A DNA stretch of 64,000 bases, taken from the NCBI RefSeq assembly GCF_033807715.1, contig NC_084599.1, positions 14,730,625 through 14,794,624 on the forward strand, given 5' to 3'. Positions 14,101 through 26,700 of the stretch are shown in pieces. Position 1 is the stretch's first letter. Every line of letters begins with the position of its first letter. Under the pieces are notes generated by a model. It was not told the origin of the DNA and searched no databases. It saw only the letters and a program-made list of their open reading frames with translations. Source of the stretch: Cololabis saira. Taxonomy: Eukaryota > Chordata > Actinopteri > Beloniformes > Belonidae. The position numbers and the translations under genes were made by a program.

Positions 14101-17100
14101 ATACAAGTTGGGAAAAATTGAGAACATGGAGAGCTCACCATGACCCAGTCGACCATAGTTCCCTCGGCCCCAGGTGTAGAGCTCGCCGTCAGCTGTGATC
14201 GCAGCGCTGTATGTGCTGCCACAGGCGACGTGCACCACATGCTTTCCAGTCTGTTTCCCATTGAAGGCTGCAATCACTGTGGGCTCTTCTAAGTAGCTGA
14301 AATACAGCAGAAAAATTGTCATGATTGTCAAAAATGTAGAACTATTATAAGTACTTTTGGTATTTTATCAGTAACTGAGCTTTTTATTCCTGCTTTAGAT
14401 GCAGACAGTAATATCAGTCTTGCTTTTGTTCTCTTTGGCCTACAAGCATAAAATATTCACGACTGCTCTAGATTTGAGGAAAAAAATGCAATTAATTTAT
14501 TCACCATCTGTTTAACAATAATTTAACTGCATCCACATAAACCTCTCCAGCCTTGATGTTACATCTGAGAGAGCTTCACACTTTCAGGATATAACAAGTT
14601 GGAAAAATAAAACTGGGAAAGCTTAAAGATCCTCAGCAAAGGTTCCCTCTCTTTTCTTACGTGGTGTCTCCATGTCCCAGGCGGCCTCCATCACCACAAC
14701 CCCATGAGAACACCTCCCCGTTGGCTGACAGGGCCAGGTAATGTTGCCCATCGGGATGAGCTGCAAGCTTCACAATCTTTCTGGAGCTCAGACTGTGGAT
14801 CAGCAGAGGAGCCTGCAAAAACAATAGTTTCTCAATGTGCAGTAGACACGAACTGGAATAATCATCTACTTGGGTGGTACAAAGAAAAGGATGAATCAAT
14901 AAAGAAAAAAATGTAAAAATCTGACCAGTGTTGTGCTCTTGTAGTTCTGGGTGTAAATAGCACCGCTGCTGGACAAGATGAGAAAACCTTTTTCTGAGCA
15001 GACAATTTGTGCGACTCCGAGGCTTGACAGAGCTTTACACTGAATGGGTCCATTGACGTTGGCATGCAGTTTCCAACCCAACAGGCCCCAGGCAATAACT
15101 TCCTGCAAAGTCCCCTGAAATGTGAAGCAACAGAGGGGAAGTTTGGTTTAGAGTCGGTGCCCTTGAGGTCGCAGCATATTCTTAGACAAAACTACACATA
15201 ATGCTCATAAAAAAAAGAGTCATGGCATCTTTTCAAATCCGAAAGTGGTGACACCTGCATGTCGGATGCATATTATTTCATATAAGGAGATTTATTTATC
15301 AAATAATTGAAAAAAAAAAAAAAAGGTACATTTACAGGAAAAAAGAACATCACTGAATAAAACAATATTTTTACTAATGAAATCAGTAAAAGGAGCTGTC
15401 ACCTTGTTAGACGAGGGGGAGTTGCAGTGCGGGGGGCTGCAGGGAGACGCCAAACGGTCCAAATGAGCCATTATCACAACAGCTGTTTGTCGAAGATCAA
15501 TGGCCAGGTCATTGTCCTGAGGCAAGGTTAGATAGCGTAGGAAACTCTCGTTTGGACTGAGAGGTGTTGTGAGGATCTGGAAAATACAGTATTCGATTCA
15601 GATGTTTCACTTGGACAAACAAGTTTGTTTGTTCCGTTTTTGTTCTGTTTGTTTTTTGTTTATTTTACCTCAGCATCCACTTCAGGCATGGGCTCCTCCT
15701 TGCTGCTGTGAATGTTGTGAAATCGCTGCAGGAGCGGCAGTAGAGGCGCACTGGTTCCCTGGGTGGAGCGCTCATTGTCCATCTCTCTGGTGCCGTTTTC
15801 CCACAGGCGTAACAGCAGCAGAACAGCAGAGAGCAGCTGACTGGAAGGTCAAAATATCACGGTAGAGTAACGAGGAAGTGGCGCATCGTAAAGAAATACA
15901 GAAATCAACATAAGTAAACAAATGGGTAGGAGGTTATCAGGTTACCTGAGAGTGCCCCTCTGTACCGCCAGCTCCAGCAGGATGGCCAGAGCAAGATGCT
16001 GGTCCTGAAGAGGAATGTTACCTTTGGTGGTGGCATTTCCATGGACATCACTGACCCCAAAGATGACAACATATTAAATCACAATTAATGCAAAGTTTAT
16101 TTTTCAGATTTACTGTTTGAATTATCTCTCTATGGTAAATGGCTTACACTTATATAGCGCTTTCCAGCTGTACTCCTACAGCCCCAAAGCACTTTACACT
16201 GTAGACATTCACCCACACACGCACACATTCACACACCGGTTGTCGGCGGAGCTGCCATACAACGGCGCTGGCCTGACAACCGGGAGCAACCGGGGGATTC
16301 AGTGTCTTGCCCAAGGACACTTTGGTGGACACAGGAGGAACTAGGGTTCGAACCACTGACCTTCAGGTTCAACGGCGAACGCGCTACCAACTGAGCCCCC
16401 ACTTTCTCTATCTCCAAAGTCTTCTCTTAAAAGAAAACCTTTTTTATCTTTATCTTCTCTGATAACTACTTAAAAGAATCTAGCAGAATCTAACCGTACG
16501 CTTCTTTGCACTTCTTTATTAAGGCTCATTCTTTAGCTCTGCTTTTAAATATTTTTTTTTGCTCACACTCTGCTCTTTTCCTTTTAGAAAATGCAATTTT
16601 ATGATACTTTTTGGCATGATGGTGCTTTATGTCAAAGGAAGAAAAAAAAAATCACTGATGTTGTTACGTATTGAAATAGTACAAAACAAACCAAGTCATT
16701 AGTTAAAAAAGAAAATAAAAAAAAAAAAAACACACAAACCTGAGAAACTTTGTGGCTCTCTCAACAACTTCCAGCCACACCGAGGACACAGTTCCCTCAT
16801 CGAACAGTGTGGCCTCAGGCAGCGCGCGCAGCGCATCCAGGGACTCCTGGAGAAGCTCGCTGCAAAGATCTGCATCATCTCCTGCAGCAAACAACAAACA
16901 TGTCGTGTTTCATGTTACTGCAGTACACAACGCTTACCTAAAATGTAAACTGCACTCAAAAGCATCAAGGATATAACATTTCATTCACAAGTTTTCATTA
17001 ACAAAAGACAAAAAAAAAAAAGTCCACATTACTGGGCGTTTATTTAATTCCCGACAGTACAACATGTAATTAGAAGCCATCATGTGTTAACACATGATTG

Positions 17101-20100
17101 TCGTCAATCCATAATTGCACATGCAGCTCATCATACTAGACAGTAGTAACACTTTATGTAGGCCTGCAAAATAAATATAAAGTAAAAAGAAGAAGAATGT
17201 CTGTGGTCATTTAGCAGGTGGATGCTGTGACAACATGCTGTTGGACTTGTTCTACTAGCGTATTACAGGAATACAGATGAGCAAGGATGAGAGGCTTAAC
17301 TGCCTGCACGTGCGTGTGTGTCTTGCTCATGTTACAGGAAGGAGAGGCCGTTCCCACCCACTCCCCGCAGACAAATATTTTCAACCTCACATAACAAAAT
17401 AAAACATCTCAACTTGCGAGGCTTTCAATCATGGATTTTTTTTCTTCAACTGTGGAAGCCTTCTAAAAATCTGTTTTACATGGGTGTCATAAGTCGTGTT
17501 TCCATGACACTTTTGCACAAAAGAAAATCGAATCTCTAAAAGTTCGATAAAGGTAGCGCTGCAGGGGGTCTGTGTTTCCATTGATTGCCGTTTTTCGAAT
17601 AAGCATGTTTCTCACAACTCTCCATATCTTGTCCCACGAGACTTCCCTTCAAAACAATGAAAAAGAAAATCTCAGCATTGAAGAAAATCGACTGAAACGT
17701 CTTCTTTGACGAAATAATTGCGAATGCCGCTACCGCTGAAAATGGCCAGATGATGAAGGCAGCGGATAATCAATCATTTATACGATTATTCAGTGGCAAA
17801 GCCCTTAGGTAATGTATAATGATTAATTAGTGGTACAATCAACTGCAAACTAAATTTTGATGACTTTTGATTGACCAACTACATCACTCCCAGTGTGATT
17901 AAGTGACGTGGAAATGTGCAAAAAGAGTTACGCTTGAAAGTGAATAAGTGGATTATTGAATCACCTCAAAAACCACCTCCTGGAAGCTTTATTCGATATT
18001 CTGGAGTTGTTTCAATTAGCACCATTTCCAGTACAGGATTTCTTTCAATATTTGGTTTTGCGCAAATCCAGGGGTGATGGAAACGTGCCTATAGAGTCAT
18101 GGCCACAATAGGCCAGGAGGAAATTTCTAACCATTTGTATTTGTTTTCTTAGATATTATTTGTATTTTCCACTAAATGAATGAATGAAAATATATTTATT
18201 TCGGTCAGGTCATTCATAATGTAGTCACCACTGAAAGCATTAGTTCACATAAAAAAACAAACGAGACCTAACCGAAAAGGAATAGGCTGAAGCTATTGCT
18301 TATTTACGCCTACCCTTCTCACATGATCAACTTATTCAGATCAAACATACAAAACATAATATAAAAAAATAAATCATATTGTTTACACAATCCCAAAACA
18401 TAATTCCGTAATAGTTTCATCTACTGGATCCCTCATATTTTTCAAACACTTTAAACTTAAACAAACGTTTGAAAGCATAAATCGACTGGCACATCTTCAA
18501 TTTATCATCAAGTGCATTCCATATATTTACTCCCCTTACAGTAATACATTGATCTTTAATTTTAGTCCTAGACTTTGGTTTTACAATCATACGATTCCCT
18601 CGAAGCTCATATCTACTTATCCTTATTTTAAACATGCTTACAATTTTACTAGGTAACAATCTGTTGAACACTTTGTACATTATCAGTGCTATTTTGTATT
18701 CCACTAAATCCAAGAATTTAAATGCCCTTAATTTAATAAATAATTCGTTTGATGGTTCTCTATAATTTGATTTTGTGATAATCCTTACCGCTCTTTTTTG
18801 AAGAATAAAGATCGGTTTAGTATGGGTAAAATATGCACTCCCCCATATTTCTAAACAGTATGTAATGTATGGAAAAAACATAGTGCAATACAAAATATAC
18901 AAAGCACGCTGGTTCAACATATCTTTTACCTTATATAATATGGCTATCGATTTAGCTAATTTAGATTTGACATGATTAATATGCATCTTTCAATTTAATT
19001 TATGGTCCATGATGACACCTAAAAATTTTGTCTCAAACACCCTTTCTATTTCTTTATCTTCTATTCTCAATTTAACTACCTTATCTATTTTACGGTTCCC
19101 AAATATCATAAACTTTGTTTTACTTATATTTAAAGATAACTTATTTACATCAAACCATTTCTTTACGAGTTTCATCTCATTTTCAACAGTAGCTATAATT
19201 TCAGTTAACTGGTCCCCGGAACAAAAAAAATTTGTATCATCTGCAAAAATGATACAATTCATACTTTTAGACACTTTGCAAAGTTCATTCAGATACAAAA
19301 TAAATAATTTTGGCCCCAGCACAGACCCTTGCGGGACCCCGCATGTAACCCTCAATAACACAGAATCAGTTTTATCACAAGATACATATTGCCATCTGTT
19401 ACTTAGGTAAGAACACAACCAGGAGTAAGCTACCCCTCTGACGCCATACTTATACATCTTTTGCATTAGTAATTCATGATCGATCGTATCAAAGGCCTTT
19501 TTAAGGTCAATAAAAATTCCTATCGTGTGTAAAGGAGGATTAAAGGACTAAAGGAGGATTCTGTCCCTCAGTGAGGAGACAAAAACAGAAATGATAAAGT
19601 CGTTTTAGCAGAAATAAAAAGGGAGGTGAAAATTATGCAGTGGGACCAGAGCATGTGAGCGGAGCGGAGCGTGAGCGAGCGTCGGAGCGGAGCGGCGAAT
19701 TTTTAAAGGAGCGCAGAGCGGGAGTTTTTTTTCTAGGATGATTCGGGTGGAGCGGGGCGTCATCCCGCTCCAGTTTCGCTCCGTTACCCCTCATATCACG
19801 GCCCGATGCGTGTCCAAACATATCCCACAAACCTCTCCACAAACCACCTGTTACCTTTCTTCTTTTCCAGTCCTATCTCCGAACCGTAGTTGGGAGAGCT
19901 GGTATTTTAATTCGGTCTCTGGCTCGTTGCTGGTAACCGGCGGTTAGGAGTCCGGGGAAAGTGAAGGGAAAAAAGGACGGAGGAAAAATGCTGTCCGTGC
20001 AACCTCGCACATTTATTACAAACATGTAATAAGAGCAAACAAAACGCGTGAGGGCCGACGACTGAAACTAACGGAGGACACACTGAAAAAGTAACTAAAA

Positions 20101-20713
20101 ACGTGTTCCGGTGTTCCACACGCCTCACACACACACACCCGAACACACACACCGCCTTAGTGTGTTACCGGGCTGGCCGGTAACACACCGCATGAGTCTG
20201 AAGCCCCCGACTGGCCAAACTGGTGTTTTTGAAAGTGAACTCAGAAGAACTTTAAGAAAAATGTCCCGATCCAGCTCAGTTAATGCAGGCTTTGATTTCA
20301 GCACTTTAAAAGGCACGTTTTGTTCGGTTTTTAGCCTTATTGTTAACTAAGCCTGCAAACAGAACGTTCATTTATGCCATATTCGTTTAATTTGAGTGTT
20401 TTGCACCTTAAGATCTTTTATCAAAATGTTGTTTAAAATAAATATTTTATATTCTGAAAATATTGTTGTTCTTCTTTAGTTCTTTTAGACATTGAAAGTA
20501 TAAAAATAGGAGGAGAACAGTGAATGAAAAATTGTTTCGGGAAAGGTTAATAAACAAAAGTGTATTAAACCAGCTAATTCCGTTAGGTGAAATTACTTTC
20601 TTATTTTTTCTTGTCAGTAAATATCTATTTTTTGGACTTTAAAACGTATGTCGGCTCTGCTTAATTGTTCCTCTCGGCTCCGTGACTGGCTGCAAGGAAC
20701 GTAACTTTGCCGA

Positions 20714-20744
<31 letters not shown>

Positions 20745-23700
20745 ATCCACCTCTGGTTAGATCTAAGGCTTCAGGTAAACATGTGCATTTTATATGCATG
20801 CAAACATTTTTGGAGCGGTGCGTGGAGCGGTGCGCGGAGCGGAGCGGGGTGCAGTGTTACTGGAGCGCTGAGCGGTTATGGGTGGAGCGGCATTTTGCGA
20901 CTTTGAGGGCGGAGCGGTGACAACCTTTGTGAGCGAGGAGCGGAAATTCTCGCCGCTCCACTCCGCTCACATGCTCTGAGTGGGACATATTTTGAAAGAT
21001 TTTCAAGTGAGTTGGTAGAGCAGACACACTGAGGACAGAGGGGTGTAATTTGGGGCGTGAGGAAGTGAGCTATGAAGGACTCTCAATAAAACGTTTCTTC
21101 GCACTCAACAACTGCACATCAGCTCTTTGGGAGCCGCAACCGTGTGATTAACTGTGCATAGTTTTCCTGTTGTGAGTGTGAGGGCCACATTTGCCACGCT
21201 TGTTTGGGAGAGAGGACAGCTTTAATTACAGATGTAAGCAACCGGCTGATGACAGAAGCTTGACAGAGTCGAGCCTCCTTCCAGCTGACCCAATGTGCAA
21301 GTCTGAAACAATGTCTAGCCAAAATATCTGAACATTTGAACTTAACACCAACTTAAATTATTTACTGCATTTCTTTGAGCTCCTTGTAATTTCAAGAATT
21401 TAAAGTAGAAAGATTGATTATTTGTAGAAATGTGACAGATATGGCAATTAAACAAACTTTTAAGATTAAAACACATTTAAAGAAATTATAAAAATCTTTA
21501 CTGTTAAATCAATTTTCCTTCAGAGGTCATAGTTTGCAGTCAAACCCCAATTACACACAAATTGGAGGGAGTAAAGTATTCAATCAGATAATAATCAATA
21601 ACATTCCAATGAAACAACTAATTAAACTCAAGCTACAGATAAAATGACACATTCAGCTTCTCTGTGACAATTAGATGGATCTTAGATTGTTCCTACTTTA
21701 GCTGCATATAATGTGGAGTGCCATCACATCCAAACACCCATTTTGCATGGTAGATGCATTCTTATCTTCAAGAAGTAATGGGGGAAAAGTCCTTTAGCCC
21801 TTCCTGTAATCTCATACTGTCCTCGATCAATCAGCAAGAGCAAACTCAGTTTAGAAACACAGCAATAGCTAAATATGTTACTTTAGGTAGCTTGTTATCA
21901 TCAGGGACAAGATAGTACAAAATATCTTCCCAGTCAGCATTCAGTGATGTTCTTACCTGACCTCCACGCCCGACGCAGGAAAGCAAAGGCAAAAGAGAGA
22001 GCTGCCCTGGAGCCCACTCTGGCCAAACCTTCAACACCTTTACTGGCTGGACGAGTGCTGAAATAATCATTTAAAAAAAAAAAAACGCATAGATCAGCTC
22101 AAGCTTCATACAGTTTAAACACCAAGTCAACAACGATGGGTTTCCTACACTGAGTAAGCCCTCTCAAGTGACAGTACTGTACTGTGGGGGCCTGCTGGTC
22201 ACTGTTGTCATTGATCTTAAAACTGAACTTCAAAAAGATAAAACTGAGACAAAAGTTTGTGTTTCCAACAACATTTTTCAAAGCATGTTCTCAAATGAGG
22301 ATCTTCTTTTTAACCCTCTTCCACTGATGACAAGTCAGTACGCCATGAGTGCAGATACAGCATCAGCAGGTTGCTCGTGATCCCAGGACAAACCCCAGTT
22401 AAATTCTGCACCCAGGAATTGTGAGTAAATGGAAACAATGACAACCTGATCATCTAAACCTGTTTATTCACTATTTTTACCTCTTATTGTCAGCAGTAGG
22501 CATAGGGGGGCTCGGGGGTGTCTTCCAGCGGACTTTGTACTTCTCCTCCATCATGCTGTGGCTGAGAGAGATGAGATACCGCTCCAGGATGACCAGGCGC
22601 TGACGCAGCCGCTGAGCAGACATCGTGCTTTTAGCCATCTGAGCCGAGAGCTTCTGCTGGTCGTCAACGAGGACCAGCAAACAGTCTTTTAACTCTGTTT
22701 CATCTGTGTACACATGAAACAAGGAAGGTAAATATTGCTGTTACAGACATAAAACAATGCTATGCACTTATCTGTACTACAGGAAATACTTTGTTTTCAT
22801 TTATAAATTACACTTAAAATGTCTTAAGTACAATAAGTGCCAAATCAACCAGTGTTTTTTTTTAAAACCACAAGCATTTATTTAACCAGACTGATAATAT
22901 TCCTGGGTTTTAAATCTGATATACAGCTGCTAAAGTTTTGAGGGTCTGTGAAAAACTTCTGAATAAAAGAACAAAAATTCACCAAAATGAGTTAGAAATA
23001 ACATCTTAAAAAAAAAAAAAAAAAAACACCCATTGATCATTTTTTTCTGCTATTTTCAAGTAATTTCTTGACATTTAAAAATGATGCCTTTGAGATATGG
23101 AAAAACAAGAGACATTCCTTAATGTGACCCAAATAAAACCATGATCTCTTCTAGGATGGGAAGGAAATGATTCACACACACTACATGAAACTTTGCACTG
23201 GGATTGGAGAAGCACTGTAAGAAATTCATCATTTATTTATTTATAAATAAAGTGCAGAAAGAAGATCCACACAAAAGTATTAAACAGCAAAAGCATGTTT
23301 TGAGAAATTGAGGCAAAACTTTAAAAAAATAAATAAATAAGATATTTGCAGTTCAATGTGAATGAAGTACACCCACTTTCAATATCACAGCTTTATATAA
23401 TCAGGTCTCAAGGCTGCATTACCTCATCCCAACACATCACACAATGACATTATTTAACCTAAACGTAGCCAAAAGGTTGATGTGTATTACCTGAGTACAT
23501 GGCCATTTGTCAGCTTGTATAAACTGTTTTAACAGCAACAACTGGAAGTATCATTTCCTGTATTACATTAGAAGTGTCTTACATAGTTACTTGAGGTTTG
23601 TTTGTACTTATTTATGCACAGCTATCTCAACATTCCACCTCAGGATTTTAACCAGGCTGAAGTTCAGGTGTTGACTAGGTTATGGAAACACCTTGATTCA

Positions 23701-26700
23701 ATTCTTTTTCACCCATATTGTTGTAGATTTGCTGCTGGGTTTGGGATCATCTGTCCAAAGGACATCGTTCCAGTAGTTTCATAGCTACCGTTACGAACCT
23801 GCTCCCAAGCTCTCTTTCTACTGAGATGTCTATTTCTGCCAGAAATGTTTCTAAGCCAGAATACATCTGTAGTCTTTTTCCAACTGTAATGTTCTGAACT
23901 TTAACAATTAACATGCTGCAGCCTGTAGACTTTGACACACGACTCCAGGGCTCTGCAATTTTTGCACTTGGATGTGACATGTGAAGTCCTAGCCAAGGAG
24001 GACTGACAACTGTCTTGGATGTTTTGGATTTGCAAATAATCTTTCTAACTATATTATGATCAAGTCCAACTAGAACACTGCTGCTAATTTCTCTCTTATT
24101 TCCTATGGAAGCAGTAAGGATGCACTTGGTTTTTCATAAATTGCTCCTTAGGTTTTTGTAGAATAAATAATGACACAATACAATAAAGGGTTTGTTATTC
24201 ATCTGAGGTTGTATTCATTTAATTTTAACCCCCCCGATATCTTCACAGTAAAACTTTACAGCTGAAAGACAGCTGAGTTTCTTTTTCACATGACTCTACA
24301 TTTATGTTATGAAAACATTTTCCATAACAGCATATGATTTCATGCACAGGTCTTGTGACATGTAAGCCCATTACTAGTAGATGTGACCGTTTCTCAATGA
24401 AAGAAATAAAAGGGGCAGGAAAAAAAAAAAAAATTACCATATTCAAAATCATCCTCTGCTGGCTTTCATCACAACCAGTCCTTTGTGCTGATGTGGTTCA
24501 AAAGAAAGTTCTGTGTGTTTATATAGCAGCACTGCAGGGAAGAGGAGATGGGCCGAAATAGCACGTCTGAAATCCACTTAAGCTTTATGTAAGCCAGGCT
24601 GGCCTGAGGTTGCACGAGCAAGACAACAGTCAGCTGTGCTCGGCTGTCAGAACAGATATGGATCCTAGTTAAAGTTTTTCTTTTACGCTTGGCTAGAAAG
24701 TGTCTTATGCAAATGAGACAACAAATATGTAGGATTTAGTCAAACTTTTATAAAATAAAAGAGGATGACTACATCATAGATGGATTCATAGTACATCCGT
24801 CACATGTCACTATTCTGATTTCGATCTAATTTGTGACTGCTGAGACAAACGCGTTTCATACATCAATCCACACGATGGAAAAGCAGGAAGTATGCATTTT
24901 GAACTTAGAGCATCAGTGACAGAGCATTCATCCAGCGATCCAGTTACACCCACTGTACTTTCATACAAGTGTGATTTCCTGCCTTGGTCAATAAATGAAA
25001 AGAGAGGGAAGCAATAACGTATGTACTAGCAAAACCTGAATTCACTGGATATGCAGACCGGACCCTCCTCCAATACACCCACTCAAAGCTTATCTCCTGC
25101 CACCATGACGGTGCCCCACCCAGTTCCTTCAGTAAACACAACTGGGGTTTGAGACTGGACCCTGCGCTGAACTACATAGTAATGCTTACTAAGATTAAAC
25201 TCTGCGGGGTAAAAATAACCGCTCGGACCTGCAAAGTGCAAGTTGTCATTTCAGAGTTTCCAATAGTCACATGCCAGCAAAACATGCACACCTCAGCAGC
25301 CTGATGGTTGTGAAACTGACAACAACATTTCAACATGTGTTGAGATGCATGTGTTGAAAGGATGCGTATAATTGTATCTAGTCGACATTTAGCTCTTGTG
25401 AAACTCTCTGGTGCCAGGATGGTATTAATTACTCTACTAGGAAAAAAAAAACAAGATGCAAAATAACAAGATGCACAGCGGTAAAGAAAGGCAGTATGGA
25501 AGTAGGCAGCAACTGGTCATATAGCAACCCATCCAATTTTAGCGATATTCTGATGATATGCTTACCTGGCTGCTGCCCCCAATCCCACGACTCAATGATG
25601 GATTGATGCACGGACGTTGATGGCTCCTCCTCATCTTTTTTTTCTTTATCGTTGGGCTCATCTTTCTTCTGAGTTCCAAAACAATCAGTGCAATCTTCTA
25701 AAAAAGCAAATAATAATAATCAAAAGAAAATACATTTATCTTCAATGTAACCTGCAGGACTTTCCTGAATCATTCTTATATGTGCATGTTATCATAATCT
25801 CGTAGCAGCCGAGAACCAATCTGACAGAAACGTAAGTGATGGTTTCACGTGACAGAACCAAACCTGGATGAGCTGATTCGTCCCCGTTGAATGTTATCTC
25901 CTCATCTTTCACCATTTCATTCCACATTTCACTCAGCCCCTCTGGAGAGAATGCCCGCTGACAAAAGAAGAAATAAACAGTCACACATACAATTAACTTT
26001 TCAAATTCTTAACAATTCTGTCCATAGCAAAGTTCAGTTAATTTATAAAAAAAAAGTAAAAATGGATCCAACGTCACCTTTGAATTATCAGCTCAGTGAA
26101 TAACATTTATATTTATCTGCTTCAAACAACCCAAGCAAGTGGAGCACACATTTGTCCTTTCATCATTTTATAACTGAAAAAAGTATTTAATTCAGTCTTC
26201 AGAACTAAAGAGTAAATAAAAAAAAATCAGCATGTTTATCACTGAATTTTAAGTGATTTGAGAAAACATCTTAAGGGGGGAAAAAAAAACTATTTACCAA
26301 ATACGGACTATGACACCATTCCTGTGCAGTGGCTTTCACAAGACGAAAGCTAACACGTACTTTCAAAGATCTGACACCTTAAATATCAAAAACATTTAAT
26401 CTCAAAGAAGAATTCAACCAGACACGATGTTCTAAAGCCGTATCTCCAACGAAACGCAAACACAGCATCCCTCCCTAATTAAGGTACTCATTACATATTA
26501 AAAAAAGTTCAGAGCAGTAAATACAGGGAAGGGGGTTATCTTTGCTTCTTTAATATCCTGTCGCATTATCAGTGTTTGAAAATATTTTCATCAGAAAAAA
26601 AAACAATAATCTATAGACGGGGCCTGATGAAGCCTGCAAGCCTGTCGGAAACGATCAGATGTAGCAGGTGTATCCATACACTCGGGACACTTATGTTGTA

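Noticed and set aside
16330..16401. Possible tRNA gene (A- and B-box on the minus strand)
   Set aside because: No acceptor or anticodon stem can be paired and the sequence runs into repeat body; it is a SINE head.
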